64,000 nt of DNA, taken from positions 31,544-95,543 of the forward strand of contig JAURJQ010000008.1 of the NCBI GenBank assembly GCA_030832185.1, written 5' to 3'. Made by a program: the position numbers and the translations under genes. Under the pieces are notes generated by a model. The model made no database searches and was not told the DNA's origin. It worked only from the letters and a program-made list of their open reading frames with translations. This stretch comes from Chitinophagales bacterium (GTDB lineage Bacteria; Bacteroidota; Bacteroidia; Chitinophagales; JADJOU01). This document shows positions 10,301 through 17,906 of this stretch, in pieces. Position 1 is the stretch's first letter. Each line of letters starts with the position of its first letter.

Positions 10301-10370
10301 ACATAGTCATCAGCCATAGTAGCAACTGATTTTTATAATTCAATAGTCTGTCTGAGTAGTATTTTCTCAT
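4317..10370 (-). CDS. Giant T9SS-secreted surface protein: beta-helix, GEVED, Ig-like repeats, type A sorting domain
   Basis: A 2017-residue exported protein. The N-terminus is a signal peptide with a cut before Gln (SQA-QVSL). About residues 35-540 form an Asn-rich right-handed parallel beta-helix (many N-N-x-I and I-x-N-N steps). About 690-840 is a GEVED domain with a DLNGDGNF loop and ending GEVEDYSIYIRP. A PKD/Ig-like module lies near 885-965. Six Ig-like repeats follow with W-x-K/R cores near residues 1238, 1328, 1420, 1507, 1590 and 1675, spaced about 85-90 residues. The last 80 residues (SPNPNAGVFNL to the end) are a T9SS type A sorting domain. It is likely surface-attached or released and may bind polymers or partner cells. 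An exact minus-7 box lies upstream. Confidence 0.9.
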   Translation of the reverse strand: MRKYYSDRLLNYKNQLLLWLMTMSFIYSQAQVSLTATAGVATGTYTTVSEAFDSINSARHSGDIVLTITANTTEPTVPSALLKPAASGYSSVKIRPQGVRTIGITNLNTNRGIIQLFGARNVEIDGDDPAVSGVDRSLTIGFYGGTASFNNTAVIRIGSVATPSDSAASITVKNCNIVGPRPSSTSTSVNYGIVIASNNTGNFLTFGIRNRDILIENNTFIRCYNGIGCYSSSLTPANAFSNIRIRNNQIGITGVANDFVGSMGIDCEGASTAAAPLIIEGNEIRVGTNTTSGFNDNTLGISLRNGNPSTIIRYNRLTDIMNNNSLTAGGGLIVGLFAFGAANTNLDINNNFVKDVIGARKQTANFLDANYGMYFNGVGSLRFNHNTIALNQVNYVGTGTNTVSAGVTFMGATNLLEFNNNIIVNRNSSTNAYCVGTMTNMSPFANTVLDKNCYLFPNGALANTATNLPNWQALTGRDQNSFIENPPFVSMNDLHITAGAVTRLESNAAPSGYAFDVDVQARPNPTDIGADEFAGTAFVAPVILNVNHTPITQSCATATARTVQALFTTVGNALDSVMVEYTINGGANQYLRMNAVSALGFTRVIPAVTPLNAIVRYRVLAITRLNDTVSSNYFSYNDNTASVALIPTLTSNPPQACVSSTVQLSYQFLPDPTGFFIPPTVIDTVMQTNITNVRLTTIDNTTPATNSLVGTIGTATGIRGAYSNFRNFGTDTVGLGRSYPISFTGTSTANVKLYFAAFVDLNGDGNFTGANETVFTTVQARTSGSRTENFSLYIPPNARPGKTCIRLICSHAPIINSFNNILRGEVEDYSIYIRPLETIWKIGASTIGAGNPQNFTITTLPSNVYIELTDSSGCSNASNALSITSSTGGLNVTLTAPVRSCYNVPVLIRANATGGCPPYTYSWTNNTSINTPTQVVTLLKDTLFLTVTATDRNGTNFSRVATILPNNPRLTVPDTTIICNRGTANITATMSANTDSAYWYQSATASPFAFDFMGRTYTTPTLNATRDFYVAAARSSADSVGKLDQSGTSITNTFFPLSGIQFDAQEPVIIRNCWMYLEGPAASTINVALLDKYGTIVAETGVISPSIAANITLPTLVNLNFVITNPDTGYRLVLLSQTGLTGLRVHQTGFAFPFSVAKPLILRRAFSVSNPTLNNYFYFYNIRVQRGLCVGEKDTTTAKVTPPIVPKLFEDLKYTLLCKDDTLNIKVKSDTFGNRFVWLKDGNVIQNFSVSPPSDTFNDSFYRVPISKPQDTGLYQVKIFSTKFCTSDTFSREVRVSFHKEPQIDINLSPINVCLNRGAKLSASVKNASTYKWYKDTVNLITAADTTKSEYSINNASFSESGIYHVIATDSNKCRDVKSLMVKVTVHDTPRFVTQPIDTVICVGQRYVIKTTPINSLSYQWFKDNGIMNNFIKDSLTLFSSRITDSGSYRLVASSYPGCPDAVSNPVKLLVNPSPIIQGFYPAQMKFCEGQKLKLEASALNRQQIQWYRGNTLVSSLDSFIAAPAGLSNAGKYSFRVKALNKCIDLASDTIDVKVFKKPSVSGTRSALIACQDGEFKFGFSSNNGNIYQWYKDGAPIQGKIDSQFYIQFLSERDNGRYHVTVNSDPVCPEVTSNNFVIDIKSKPSIQLQPEGQTACMGETVQLVTNASFATGYQWFKDGILVPGATNNQLVLNNLSGSNSGKYWVRINATAPCLPIISDTAAVIHRSGQSNAAISLVSIYNAEEQCTDADNWTYYATRQEPNKYLFAVNKKGNNIIGKADIVVRPNTFVSVNNTGKEYSATLMLKRFWNYKVESGAMNSPIDVKFYLNQAELKELDDKKSEIENLYTDQMKLENKDVRWFKTKDMPFTNSLLGGIRGNRFFFDSVVLGEYQDGTENGVKYFIFKDVQNIGGGSAVYMFKGGTRFLGSVQSGNIGIHASISPNPNAGVFNLNVDSKTLGLMDITLVNNLGQTLYKTNIKLISQADNYPISIPNLANGIYQLILSKDDINTSLKLQIEK

Positions 10371-10401
10371 AACTAAGAAAAATTTTTAAGGTTTGAACTT
10401 A

Positions 10402-10409
10402 CAAAGATA
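10402..10409 (-). promoter_or_regulatory. Bacteroidota promoter minus-7 box for the giant surface protein
   Basis: On the minus strand this reads TATCTTTG, an exact TAnnTTTG box, 32 bases upstream of the ATG at 10370. An ATTG partial minus-33 element lies about 20 bases further upstream. Confidence 0.6.
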
Positions 10410-10512
10410 TAAAAAAAATTCTTTTTTTTCAATAATAATAACGGGTTCGACGATTATTTTCCAGTTTTATATATTTCCCTGCTTAAAACCTAGTTTTTTG
10501 TCTAAAAAATCG

Positions 10513-10520
10513 TAGATTTG
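10513..10520 (+). promoter_or_regulatory. Bacteroidota promoter minus-7 box for the porP-like gene
   Basis: TAGATTTG, an exact TAnnTTTG box, 28 bases before the TTG start at 10549. No convincing minus-33 TTTG at the usual spacing; a TTTG lies only 12 bases upstream. It is divergent from the promoter of the giant surface protein about 100 bases away. Confidence 0.5.
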
Positions 10521-10548
10521 TCATAAGCAGTATACAAACATCGGTACT

Positions 10549-11538
10549 TTGAAGACAACGTGGTGGCTTAACTTTTTCTTTTTTTCTACTTCATGCCTCG
10601 TGGCACAGGACATCCATTTCTCTCAGTTTTGGGAGCCTTCCGCTTTTGCTAACCCTACCCATATTGGAAATTTTGATGGAAACTTAAAATTGAGCGGACA
10701 ATACCGGAATCAGTGGTCTCAGTTTAATACACCACTTACAACCATATACGGAGATGCTACGTTAAAATTAGACAGAGAAGACCATTATTGGGCTTTCTCC
10801 GTATCATTTCTTAGAGACCAATTAAGCGCACTTATGTATCACCAATTGCGTTTTGCTGGCAGCGTTTCTTATCAAAAACGCTTTTCGAGAACTATTTTAG
10901 GAGGCCTAGGCTTTCAGACAGGAACACGCATGACTGCGATAGACTATAGTCGTCTCACATACGATAGGCAGTGGGATCCCAGCACAGGACAATTTCAGCA
11001 GTCTACACCTCATCTAGAAAACTTTAATAATGAAAACATCTATACTCCCTTTCTTGGATTAGGCGCTAGCATCAATATTCAAAAATCGAAAATGCTGCAC
11101 ACCATCGATCTGGCAACCCTCTATATATCTCAGAATAAAAGCTCTGACTTTGTTTTTTACCAACCCTTTAAAATCACATTTAACTACCACAACTATTTTC
11201 AACTAAAAAAGAATTTGACTCTAATGCCTAAACTAGGGGTTATACATACGGCTAGCACGAATAGTATAAACTCAGGCATCTTAGCTAAATTTATTCTAAC
11301 AGAGGACATAGACGTCTTCGGTGGGCTGCTCTATAGATGGGGCGTGGATAGAAATGGCGATGCTATTATTCCGGTGGTGGGCGCTAAGCTAAATAAATTT
11401 CGAATCGGCTTTAGTTATGATCAAGTGACCTCTGGGCTCAACCAGGAAGGTATAAAAAACGTTTATGAACTATCGCTCTCATATATTTTCAAAGCACCCA
11501 AACACCAATACTATTCAATAGACTGTCTGAGATTATAA
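10549..11538 (+). CDS. PorP/SprF family type IX secretion outer-membrane protein
   Basis: A 329-residue predicted outer-membrane beta-barrel. After the signal peptide (cut before Gln in LVA-QDIHF) comes HFSQFWEPSAFANPTHIG, the family's N-terminal signature, then alternating beta strands rich in aromatic residues. PorP/SprF proteins associate with the T9SS and help anchor or deliver particular cargo at the surface. The start is TTG at 10549; no ATG gives a complete signal peptide. It diverges from the giant T9SS cargo gene and its stop overlaps the ATG of the next gene by one base (TAATG), so the pair is translated together. Whether it serves that cargo is inferred from position. Confidence 0.88.
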   Translation: MKTTWWLNFFFFSTSCLVAQDIHFSQFWEPSAFANPTHIGNFDGNLKLSGQYRNQWSQFNTPLTTIYGDATLKLDREDHYWAFSVSFLRDQLSALMYHQLRFAGSVSYQKRFSRTILGGLGFQTGTRMTAIDYSRLTYDRQWDPSTGQFQQSTPHLENFNNENIYTPFLGLGASINIQKSKMLHTIDLATLYISQNKSSDFVFYQPFKITFNYHNYFQLKKNLTLMPKLGVIHTASTNSINSGILAKFILTEDIDVFGGLLYRWGVDRNGDAIIPVVGAKLNKFRIGFSYDQVTSGLNQEGIKNVYELSLSYIFKAPKHQYYSIDCLRL

Positions 11539-13550
11539 TGCGTTGGTTATTTTATATTGTACTTTTCTTTTGTCCTTTATTTCTTATTAGTCAGGAACAG
11601 GTAGATATAAAGATGCCTAGTTCCAGAACTAAGATTTATAAGCAGGCCATGAAGGCTATCGATTTAAAGGACTATTTTTTAGCGAAGTATTATTTTGATG
11701 TACTCATAGAAAAGGGTATAGAAAGTGATGCTCAGAAATTTGAATACGCTAAACTACTATATAAATTAGGTGAAAATAAAGCATCTCTTCTGGTCATTCA
11801 AGAACTTATCAAAGAAAAATTTGATCATCCTCTGCTCTATTATTACGCTGCTATCCTATTCAATAGTGATAAAGAGCCAAAAAAGGCACGAGATTATGCC
11901 TTATTTTTTCTAAAGAAAAAAGGTATGTTTGCAGAGTACAAGGCGGAGCATGCGCATATGTCTAATCTTAAGCTTTATTTAGACTCTTTCGGAGGAAGGG
12001 CAAGTGACACCATATCTTCTAGAGTCTATACTCTAGAAGGTCCAGTGAACGCTCCAGGCGCTGAATTTAATCCGTTAATTACCAATGACGGAATCATTTT
12101 TGGCTCTCAAAATATGAAGGCGGTGAACTATTATAAATCTACCAAACTAGATAAATCTAAAATTAATGCCACACGAGGTATATATATGGCGAAAGGCACT
12201 AAGGAAGTATTTAGTGAGATTTCCGACTTTCCGTTAGAAACACCCAATATGGAAATTAGCAGTTTTTCTTTTAGCCTTGATAAGCGGGTACTATATCTCA
12301 GTGGATGCAAATATATAGAAGAATTAAAAAAATATAAATGTGATATCTATCAGTCTAAATTGAAAGATAAGGTCTGGACAATGCCCGAAATCATCCCTGA
12401 ATTGACTACTCCCGAATCCTCCAATACTCATGTAAGCATAGGTTTTGATGCGGTGAGAAATGCTCCTTTTGTGTTCTTTTCTAGCGATAGAGAAGGTGGG
12501 AGAGGTGGATACGATATATACATGAGTTTTTATAACGCCCGTGCGCTCAAATTTAGTACTCCTAGAAATCTCGGAGGCAAGATAAACACACCTAACGATG
12601 ACATTACTCCAAACTACCATACCCCTACAAATACGCTTTATTTTAGCTCCAATGGAAGAGGCGGAAAGGGCGGTCACGACGTATACTACAGTGTATTGAA
12701 AAGCAGTCTATTTGAAAATGTAGCTACGTTTGGAGAAGAAATCAATTCCCCTCAAGATGATGTATTCTTCACTCCCAGCAAATCAGTCAGTGATGGCTAC
12801 CTAGTATCCAATAGATATAGCGAAAATTCGCTCATCAATCCGCATTGTTGCGATGATATTTTTTATTGGGAAATGACGTCTATTCAACGAAATAAAAAAA
12901 CTGGAAAGATTAAAGTTCAAGCAATCAATAAAAAAACAAAGGAACTCATCCCAGGATTTACCTATGAATTATATAAAATAGACTCCAATGATCTTTCGTT
13001 TATAGAAAATGGCGTAGGACAAGATACGGCCGTCATCAAAGATTTATTGATAAAAAAGACCTATGAAATAGAAGTCTATGCCCCCAAGTTTTATCGTAAA
13101 AAAGCCCTGATTGAGGTCAAAAATGATTCGCTTTACATCGTGGAATTTGAGCTAGAACCTATAGATTTTAACCCTATTTTGCTACCATTAGTCGAATTTG
13201 AGTTTGATAGTTTTATATTGACCCAAGAGGCAAAAAGAATTATTGATTCATTAGTAGTTCCTGTTTTAAGATCCAACCCGACCTTGAAAATAGAACTAAG
13301 TGCGCATACTGATAGTCGAGGAACGGATGAATATAATGAATTTCTAAGCCAACGCAGAGCAGAAGCTATTCACTTTTACTTAATTGACAATAAAAAAATA
13401 TACCCGGAAAGACTCACCAGCAAAGGATACGGCGAATATGTGCCTATAGCACCCAATGAAAATGCAGACGGAACTGATAATCCAGAAAATAGGCAACGCA
13501 ATAGACGCTGCGAATTCAGGATTTTGCAGGAAGAGTATGACCCCTATTAG
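11538..13550 (+). CDS. PorE-like outer-membrane protein: TPR, PD40 propeller, OmpA peptidoglycan-binding domain
   Basis: A 670-residue exported protein (signal cut before Gln, LIS-QEQVD). Order of parts: helical TPR-like region about residues 25-150; beta-propeller with WD40-like PD40 blades about 170-440 (for example FFSSDREGGRGGYDIYMS and LYFSSNGRGGKGGHDVYYS); a small carboxypeptidase-regulatory-like beta domain about 455-540; and an OmpA C-terminal domain about 555-665 with ELSAHTDSRGTDEYNEFLSQ and NRRCEF. This is the architecture described for PorE of Porphyromonas, which links the T9SS to peptidoglycan. It is co-translated with the PorP-like gene. The last codon and stop sit at the edge of a heptad repeat. 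Confidence 0.87.
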   Translation: MRWLFYIVLFFCPLFLISQEQVDIKMPSSRTKIYKQAMKAIDLKDYFLAKYYFDVLIEKGIESDAQKFEYAKLLYKLGENKASLLVIQELIKEKFDHPLLYYYAAILFNSDKEPKKARDYALFFLKKKGMFAEYKAEHAHMSNLKLYLDSFGGRASDTISSRVYTLEGPVNAPGAEFNPLITNDGIIFGSQNMKAVNYYKSTKLDKSKINATRGIYMAKGTKEVFSEISDFPLETPNMEISSFSFSLDKRVLYLSGCKYIEELKKYKCDIYQSKLKDKVWTMPEIIPELTTPESSNTHVSIGFDAVRNAPFVFFSSDREGGRGGYDIYMSFYNARALKFSTPRNLGGKINTPNDDITPNYHTPTNTLYFSSNGRGGKGGHDVYYSVLKSSLFENVATFGEEINSPQDDVFFTPSKSVSDGYLVSNRYSENSLINPHCCDDIFYWEMTSIQRNKKTGKIKVQAINKKTKELIPGFTYELYKIDSNDLSFIENGVGQDTAVIKDLLIKKTYEIEVYAPKFYRKKALIEVKNDSLYIVEFELEPIDFNPILLPLVEFEFDSFILTQEAKRIIDSLVVPVLRSNPTLKIELSAHTDSRGTDEYNEFLSQRRAEAIHFYLIDNKKIYPERLTSKGYGEYVPIAPNENADGTDNPENRQRNRRCEFRILQEEYDPY

Positions 13551-13588
13551 AGACTAGTTGTCAGATATTAGAAGTCAGATGTTAGATT
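13547..13588 (+). repeat. Six degenerate 7-base repeats across the stop of the PorE-like gene
   Basis: Successive heptads read TTAGAGA, CTAGTTG, TCAGATA, TTAGAAG, TCAGATG, TTAGATT, roughly TYAGAKR. The array begins inside the last codons and contains the TAG stop. Similar heptad arrays lie at 31027-31137. Confidence 0.7.
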
Positions 13589-13654
13589 CTTATTAATTTC
13601 GCACTTTAGCATTATAAAGAAGAGTTATTATTCTTTATTAATTAATTATTAGAA

Positions 13655-14989
13655 ATGGCATTCATAGAAGTATTACTCCCGGCTATGGGGGAAGGAATCA
13701 TAGAGGCAACACTTATCTCCTGGATGAAAAACGAAGGCGATACCGTAGCTATAGATGAAAATCTAATAGAAGTGGCTACAGACAAGGTCAATAGTGAAGT
13801 GCCATCAACAGCAAGTGGAGTTTTGCATAAAAGATTATTTTCAGAGAATGAGATCATAAGCGTAGGAAAACCTTTTGCCATTTTATCTACAGGCGGTTCA
13901 GAAGAACAAGCTCCTGCACCTATTCTTACAGAGAAAAAAGTAGAAGATCTGGTAAAAACAGAAGTCGCCCAAATAGAGTCTAATATATCGCCGCCTGTTG
14001 TCTTGATAAGTAACGAAGATAGATTTTATTCTCCACTGGTAATGAATATGGCCAAGGAAGAAGGTATCTCCCAAGCCGAGCTAGATAGTATATCGGGCAC
14101 TGGTCAGAGTGGTCGTGTAACCAAAGATGATATGATCCTCTATCTAAAAAGTAGAACAACTGCTCTGCCAGAAAAACAAATTCTTTCTACCTCAGTAAAA
14201 ACAAGTGTAGAGGCTGGTAATCAAAAAAATGTGTTTGGATCTAATCCTGAAAAAATAAATACTCCTATTGATTTTGGACCAAACGTAGAGGTGCAAAAGA
14301 TGGATAGAATGCGCAAACTAATCGGTGAACACATGATGAAATCCGTGCAGACTTCTGCGCATGTATGCAGTTTTGTAGAAGCAGATATGACCAATATTGT
14401 GTTATGGAGAAATAAAGTAAAAACCAAATTCAAAGAAAAATACGGAGAAAATCTAACGTTTACGCCTATCCTTATAGAAGCTATAGCAAAAGCCTTGATT
14501 GAATTCCCAATGATTAACTCGTCTATCGATGGGGACAATATATTACTAAAAAAGGAAATTAATATAGGCATGGCAGCTGCTCTTCCTGATGGAAATCTCA
14601 TAGTACCGGTCATCAAAAATGCTGATATGCTCAACCTACTAGGGCTAGCGAAGAAAGTAAATGATTTAGGTCAACGCGCTAAGAAAAACCAACTTAAGCC
14701 AGATGAAATCCAAGGAGGCACTTATACGATGACTAACTTGGGTTCGTTTGGAAATCTATTCGGCACTCCAATCATAAATCAGCCTCAAGTAGCTATACTT
14801 GGTGCGGGTGCTATAGTCAAAAAACCCATAGTAATAGAATCTCCGGAAGGTGACACGATAGGGATTCGATCCATGATGTATCTATCACATAGCTACGACC
14901 ATAGAGTGGTAGACGGCATGCTAGGAGGGACTTTTGTTAAAAGGTTAGCTGAAATTTTAGAAGGATTTGATGTGAATAGAGAGGTTTAA
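13655..14989 (+). CDS. 2-oxo acid dehydrogenase E2, dihydrolipoyllysine acyltransferase
   Basis: A 444-residue E2 component. Lipoyl domain at residues 1-80 with lipoyl-lysine K44 in EVATDKVNSEVPS; peripheral subunit-binding domain about 125-165 (YSPLVMNMAKEEG, GTGQSGRVTKDDM); catalytic acyltransferase domain about 215-440 ending with SHSYDHRVVDGMLGG, which holds the active-site His and Asp. The lipoate it carries is consistent with the lipA gene at 34 kb. The E1 and E3 subunits are not nearby, which is common in Bacteroidota. The substrate (branched-chain 2-oxo acids, pyruvate or 2-oxoglutarate) cannot be decided; the single lipoyl domain and sequence style fit the branched-chain/generic class. 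Confidence 0.92.
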   Translation: MAFIEVLLPAMGEGIIEATLISWMKNEGDTVAIDENLIEVATDKVNSEVPSTASGVLHKRLFSENEIISVGKPFAILSTGGSEEQAPAPILTEKKVEDLVKTEVAQIESNISPPVVLISNEDRFYSPLVMNMAKEEGISQAELDSISGTGQSGRVTKDDMILYLKSRTTALPEKQILSTSVKTSVEAGNQKNVFGSNPEKINTPIDFGPNVEVQKMDRMRKLIGEHMMKSVQTSAHVCSFVEADMTNIVLWRNKVKTKFKEKYGENLTFTPILIEAIAKALIEFPMINSSIDGDNILLKKEINIGMAAALPDGNLIVPVIKNADMLNLLGLAKKVNDLGQRAKKNQLKPDEIQGGTYTMTNLGSFGNLFGTPIINQPQVAILGAGAIVKKPIVIESPEGDTIGIRSMMYLSHSYDHRVVDGMLGGTFVKRLAEILEGFDVNREV

Positions 14990-15015
14990 TTCTATGTTTT
15001 TTATTAACGCTATCC

Positions 15016-15933
15016 ATGGTTAATATGCAAGAATTTATTCTTAGAAATAAAGGTTTAATTCTTAATAAAAAACTAAAAGTGCGCGAGTTCGATGAAGAAT
15101 CAAAAGGTGTATTTATTGCATTTGTAGATGAGGGTAAAGAATCCTACGATGTACATCTTTCTATTGATGATAAGAATGAATTAGTAAAGCAAGAGTGCGA
15201 TTGTGAAACTAAAAAACCATGTTTGCATCAAGTATTTTTGGCAGAATTTATTTCGAATAAAAAACAAGTTTTTACCAAAATAAATAAGACAAAAAGGGTC
15301 AAAAAAACGCCTGAACATCACGCGATCATTGACAATTTAGATGAAAATACAGCGAAGGATTGGCTTAAAAAAGTCACGGATAGTAATAAGGCGGTGAAAT
15401 TTGAATTTATGCTTGATTTCAAAGAGAAATCATATTCTCTAGATAATCTTGAGGAGAACTTGACCGAAGCGATTAGCTCTACCACGAATAATAGAAAAAA
15501 ATTGGACCAATTGCAAATTAAAAATCTCCTCAATCTATTTGACAAAATAAATCAACCGATTTATGATACTATCAAAGAATCAAAAGATTTGCAGGGATCT
15601 GTTTTGTTAATCGTTAGAATTTCAAAAATATTGAACAGTCATTATAATTTAATTAAGTCTAATTCAAAAAAATACGAAGCATATTTAGATAATTTATTTC
15701 CATTACTAACCGAATCTTTTATTAAAGCCGCGCCAGAGTTGTTTGATACTTCCATAGATTTATTTATCCAAAAAGTAAAAAAAGAACGAAGTATAAAGAG
15801 TCGCTCATTTGAATATTTATATTCGCTTTGTGACATTGTAGACATGAGAAAAAGACTCATTTTAAAAAGCCATTTAAATTTAATTGAAAAGTTTGCTACC
15901 TATTCTATACCTAACTTTTCTAAATCCATTTAA
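15016..15933 (+). CDS. SWIM zinc-finger protein, short form
   Basis: A 305-residue protein. Near the N-terminus C61-x-C63-x5-C69-x-H71 (in CDCETKKPCLHQ) is a SWIM zinc finger, a motif that binds DNA or protein and often precedes SNF2 helicase domains. Here nothing recognisable follows: residues 75-305 are Lys/Asn-rich and helical, with no helicase motif. The gene looks richer in A+T than its neighbours. It starts 26 bases after the E2 stop and ends 8 bases before the ABC exporter start, so it is probably in the same transcript. It may be a stand-alone adaptor or the stable N-terminal remnant of a longer protein. Start at 15016; ATG at 15025 is an alternative. Confidence 0.7.
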   Translation: MVNMQEFILRNKGLILNKKLKVREFDEESKGVFIAFVDEGKESYDVHLSIDDKNELVKQECDCETKKPCLHQVFLAEFISNKKQVFTKINKTKRVKKTPEHHAIIDNLDENTAKDWLKKVTDSNKAVKFEFMLDFKEKSYSLDNLEENLTEAISSTTNNRKKLDQLQIKNLLNLFDKINQPIYDTIKESKDLQGSVLLIVRISKILNSHYNLIKSNSKKYEAYLDNLFPLLTESFIKAAPELFDTSIDLFIQKVKKERSIKSRSFEYLYSLCDIVDMRKRLILKSHLNLIEKFATYSIPNFSKSI

Positions 15934-15941
15934 TATAGATT

Positions 15942-17747
15942 TTGAATTCATACCTAACGCTCCTTCGCCACATTCTACCGCATAAAAAACTCGTTTTTTT
16001 ATTTACTGTATTTAGCGTATTGACTGTTTTATTTTCCCTCGTCAGCCTCGTCATGTTAGTGCCTTTTTTAGAGCTCCTATTTGACAAAACTCCTATGGTG
16101 CTCAGCCAGCCAAACTTCAATTTTTCTAAAACTTATTTTATAGACTCATTTTACTACTTTCTCTCTACCCAGATTCAGCAGAGCGGCAAAGTAGCTGCCT
16201 TGGGATTTTTCTGTGGAGTAGTATGCGTTGTGTTTTTATTGAAGAATCTTTTTCGTTATTTAGCATTGTATGTGCTGGCTCCGCTTCGAAATCATATGAT
16301 TTACGATCTTCGTGATGCTATGTACCGTAGACTAGTCCAATTGCCTATTTCCTATTTTCAGAAGAACAACAAGGGAGATATTCTGACGAAATTTACTTCG
16401 GATCTATCTGAAATAGAATATAGCATTATCAATACCTTAGAAACATCTATCCAGTCTCCTCTGAATATCATTTTATTCCTAGCGGCTATGCTTACAATGA
16501 GTGCTAAGCTGACCTTGTTTGTATTTGCTATGATATTGTTTATGGCCTTATTCATAGGTCGTATAGGAAAGAGTTTGAAAAAAGAAAGTATTGAAGGTAA
16601 AGAGGTAACTGGTCGTCTGACCTCTATCCTAGATGAATCCATTTATGGCATTAAAATCATACAAAGTTTCTTTGTACAAAACTGGATCTATGCAAAATTT
16701 AGCCGAGAAAATAAGAACTATTTTGAGACCTATAATCGTATGTATCGCAAACGCGATCTATCTTCTCCATTGACAGAGTTTTTAGCTATTACTGTTGTCT
16801 GTATAGTCTTATGGTTTGGCGGCCAAATTGTATTAAATAACGAAGGTCTCACTGCGTCTAACTTCATTGCTTTTATGGTCGTCTTTTCTCAGCTCATACC
16901 GCCAGCCAAGAGCTTCTCTTCGGCATTTTATGAGATAAAAAAAGGAATGGCGTCCTATGAACGAATACTGACTATACTGAAAGCAGAAACTGTAGATTTA
17001 AGAACAAATAAAAATTCAATCGCTAGTTTTAGTGAATCTATCGAACTAAAGGATGCGAGCTATCTGTATGAATCTAGTGAGAATTTCGCACTTAAAAATA
17101 TAAACTTTAAGTTTGAAAAAGGGAAAAAATATGCTTTAGTAGGACAAAGCGGTGCTGGAAAATCTACGCTCTTAGATTTGATTCTAGGCTTTTCTCAACC
17201 CTCTAATGGTGCTATTTACATAGATGGAAATTCAATCGGCGAATTCTCTCTTGAATCCTACCGGTCACTTTTCGGCCTAGTGCCTCAGGAGTCTATCCTA
17301 TTTAATGATACTGTAGAGAATAACCTCTCTTTTGGATTAGCCGATAGAGACAAATCTAATCGAGCGCTTATCATAGGTAATGCACTAGAATTCGCTCAAA
17401 AAATCTCCCAGCTACCCATAGGCGAGCGAGGTGGCAAGCTAAGTGGTGGCGAAAAGCAACGCTTGACTATCTCGAGAGTAGCCTTTCGCAATCCGGAAAT
17501 CGTGCTTATGGATGAAGCTACCTCAGCCCTAGATAGCCAGAACGAAAGTGAGGTGCAAATGGCCTTAAATGAATTGCTCAAAAACAAAACAAGTATCATA
17601 ATAGCCCATAGACTCAGCACGGTTAAAAATTCTGACTGCATAATTCTCATGGATAAAGGTGAAATCAAAAACTACGGAACACACGACCAGCTTTATGCGT
17701 CAGATGATTTGTATAAAAAAATGGTTGATTTACAGAGCTTGGGATAA
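15942..17747 (+). CDS. ABC exporter, fused permease and ATPase (MsbA-like)
   Basis: A 601-residue half-transporter: six membrane helices in residues 1-330, then an ATPase domain with Walker A GQSGAGKSTLLDLILG, signature LSGGEKQRL and Walker B IVLMDEATSALDS, and the H-loop IIAHRLST. This architecture exports lipids, lipid-linked saccharides or peptides as a dimer across the inner membrane. The substrate cannot be read from sequence. The only suitable start is TTG at 15942, which lies 8 bases after the SWIM-protein stop. A second exporter of the same type lies at 22.5 kb but is only distantly similar. Confidence 0.9.
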   Translation: MNSYLTLLRHILPHKKLVFLFTVFSVLTVLFSLVSLVMLVPFLELLFDKTPMVLSQPNFNFSKTYFIDSFYYFLSTQIQQSGKVAALGFFCGVVCVVFLLKNLFRYLALYVLAPLRNHMIYDLRDAMYRRLVQLPISYFQKNNKGDILTKFTSDLSEIEYSIINTLETSIQSPLNIILFLAAMLTMSAKLTLFVFAMILFMALFIGRIGKSLKKESIEGKEVTGRLTSILDESIYGIKIIQSFFVQNWIYAKFSRENKNYFETYNRMYRKRDLSSPLTEFLAITVVCIVLWFGGQIVLNNEGLTASNFIAFMVVFSQLIPPAKSFSSAFYEIKKGMASYERILTILKAETVDLRTNKNSIASFSESIELKDASYLYESSENFALKNINFKFEKGKKYALVGQSGAGKSTLLDLILGFSQPSNGAIYIDGNSIGEFSLESYRSLFGLVPQESILFNDTVENNLSFGLADRDKSNRALIIGNALEFAQKISQLPIGERGGKLSGGEKQRLTISRVAFRNPEIVLMDEATSALDSQNESEVQMALNELLKNKTSIIIAHRLSTVKNSDCIILMDKGEIKNYGTHDQLYASDDLYKKMVDLQSLG

Positions 17748-17777
17748 AAAAATTTAACCCTAGTTAATCATCATTAG

Positions 17778-17839
17778 AAAGATTTTATCTTTAAATTAAT
17801 TGAAGTGCAACCAAATGTAGTTGATTGAAAACACAATCA
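17778..17839. terminator. Weak hairpins between convergent genes (possible terminators)
   Basis: Two short perfect stems lie between the exporter stop and the end of the minus-strand nuclease gene: AAAGA/TCTTT at 17778-17792 and TGATTG/CAATCA at 17822-17839. Neither is followed by a convincing T-tract, so termination is a guess. Confidence 0.25.
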
Positions 17840-17906
17840 GTATTAGTGGTTAAGAACAACTAGCTTAGCATACATACCGCTATGAAGCATATTGAGTAAT
17901 TTAGGG

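Noticed and set aside
14221..14634. Open frame antisense to the E2 gene
   Set aside because: It is the opposite strand of a well-supported coding region and its translation has no domain or export signal.
15016..15933. SWIM gene as a proven pseudogene
   Set aside because: The frame is open with a normal start and stop and no visible remnant of a helicase downstream; truncation remains only a possibility.
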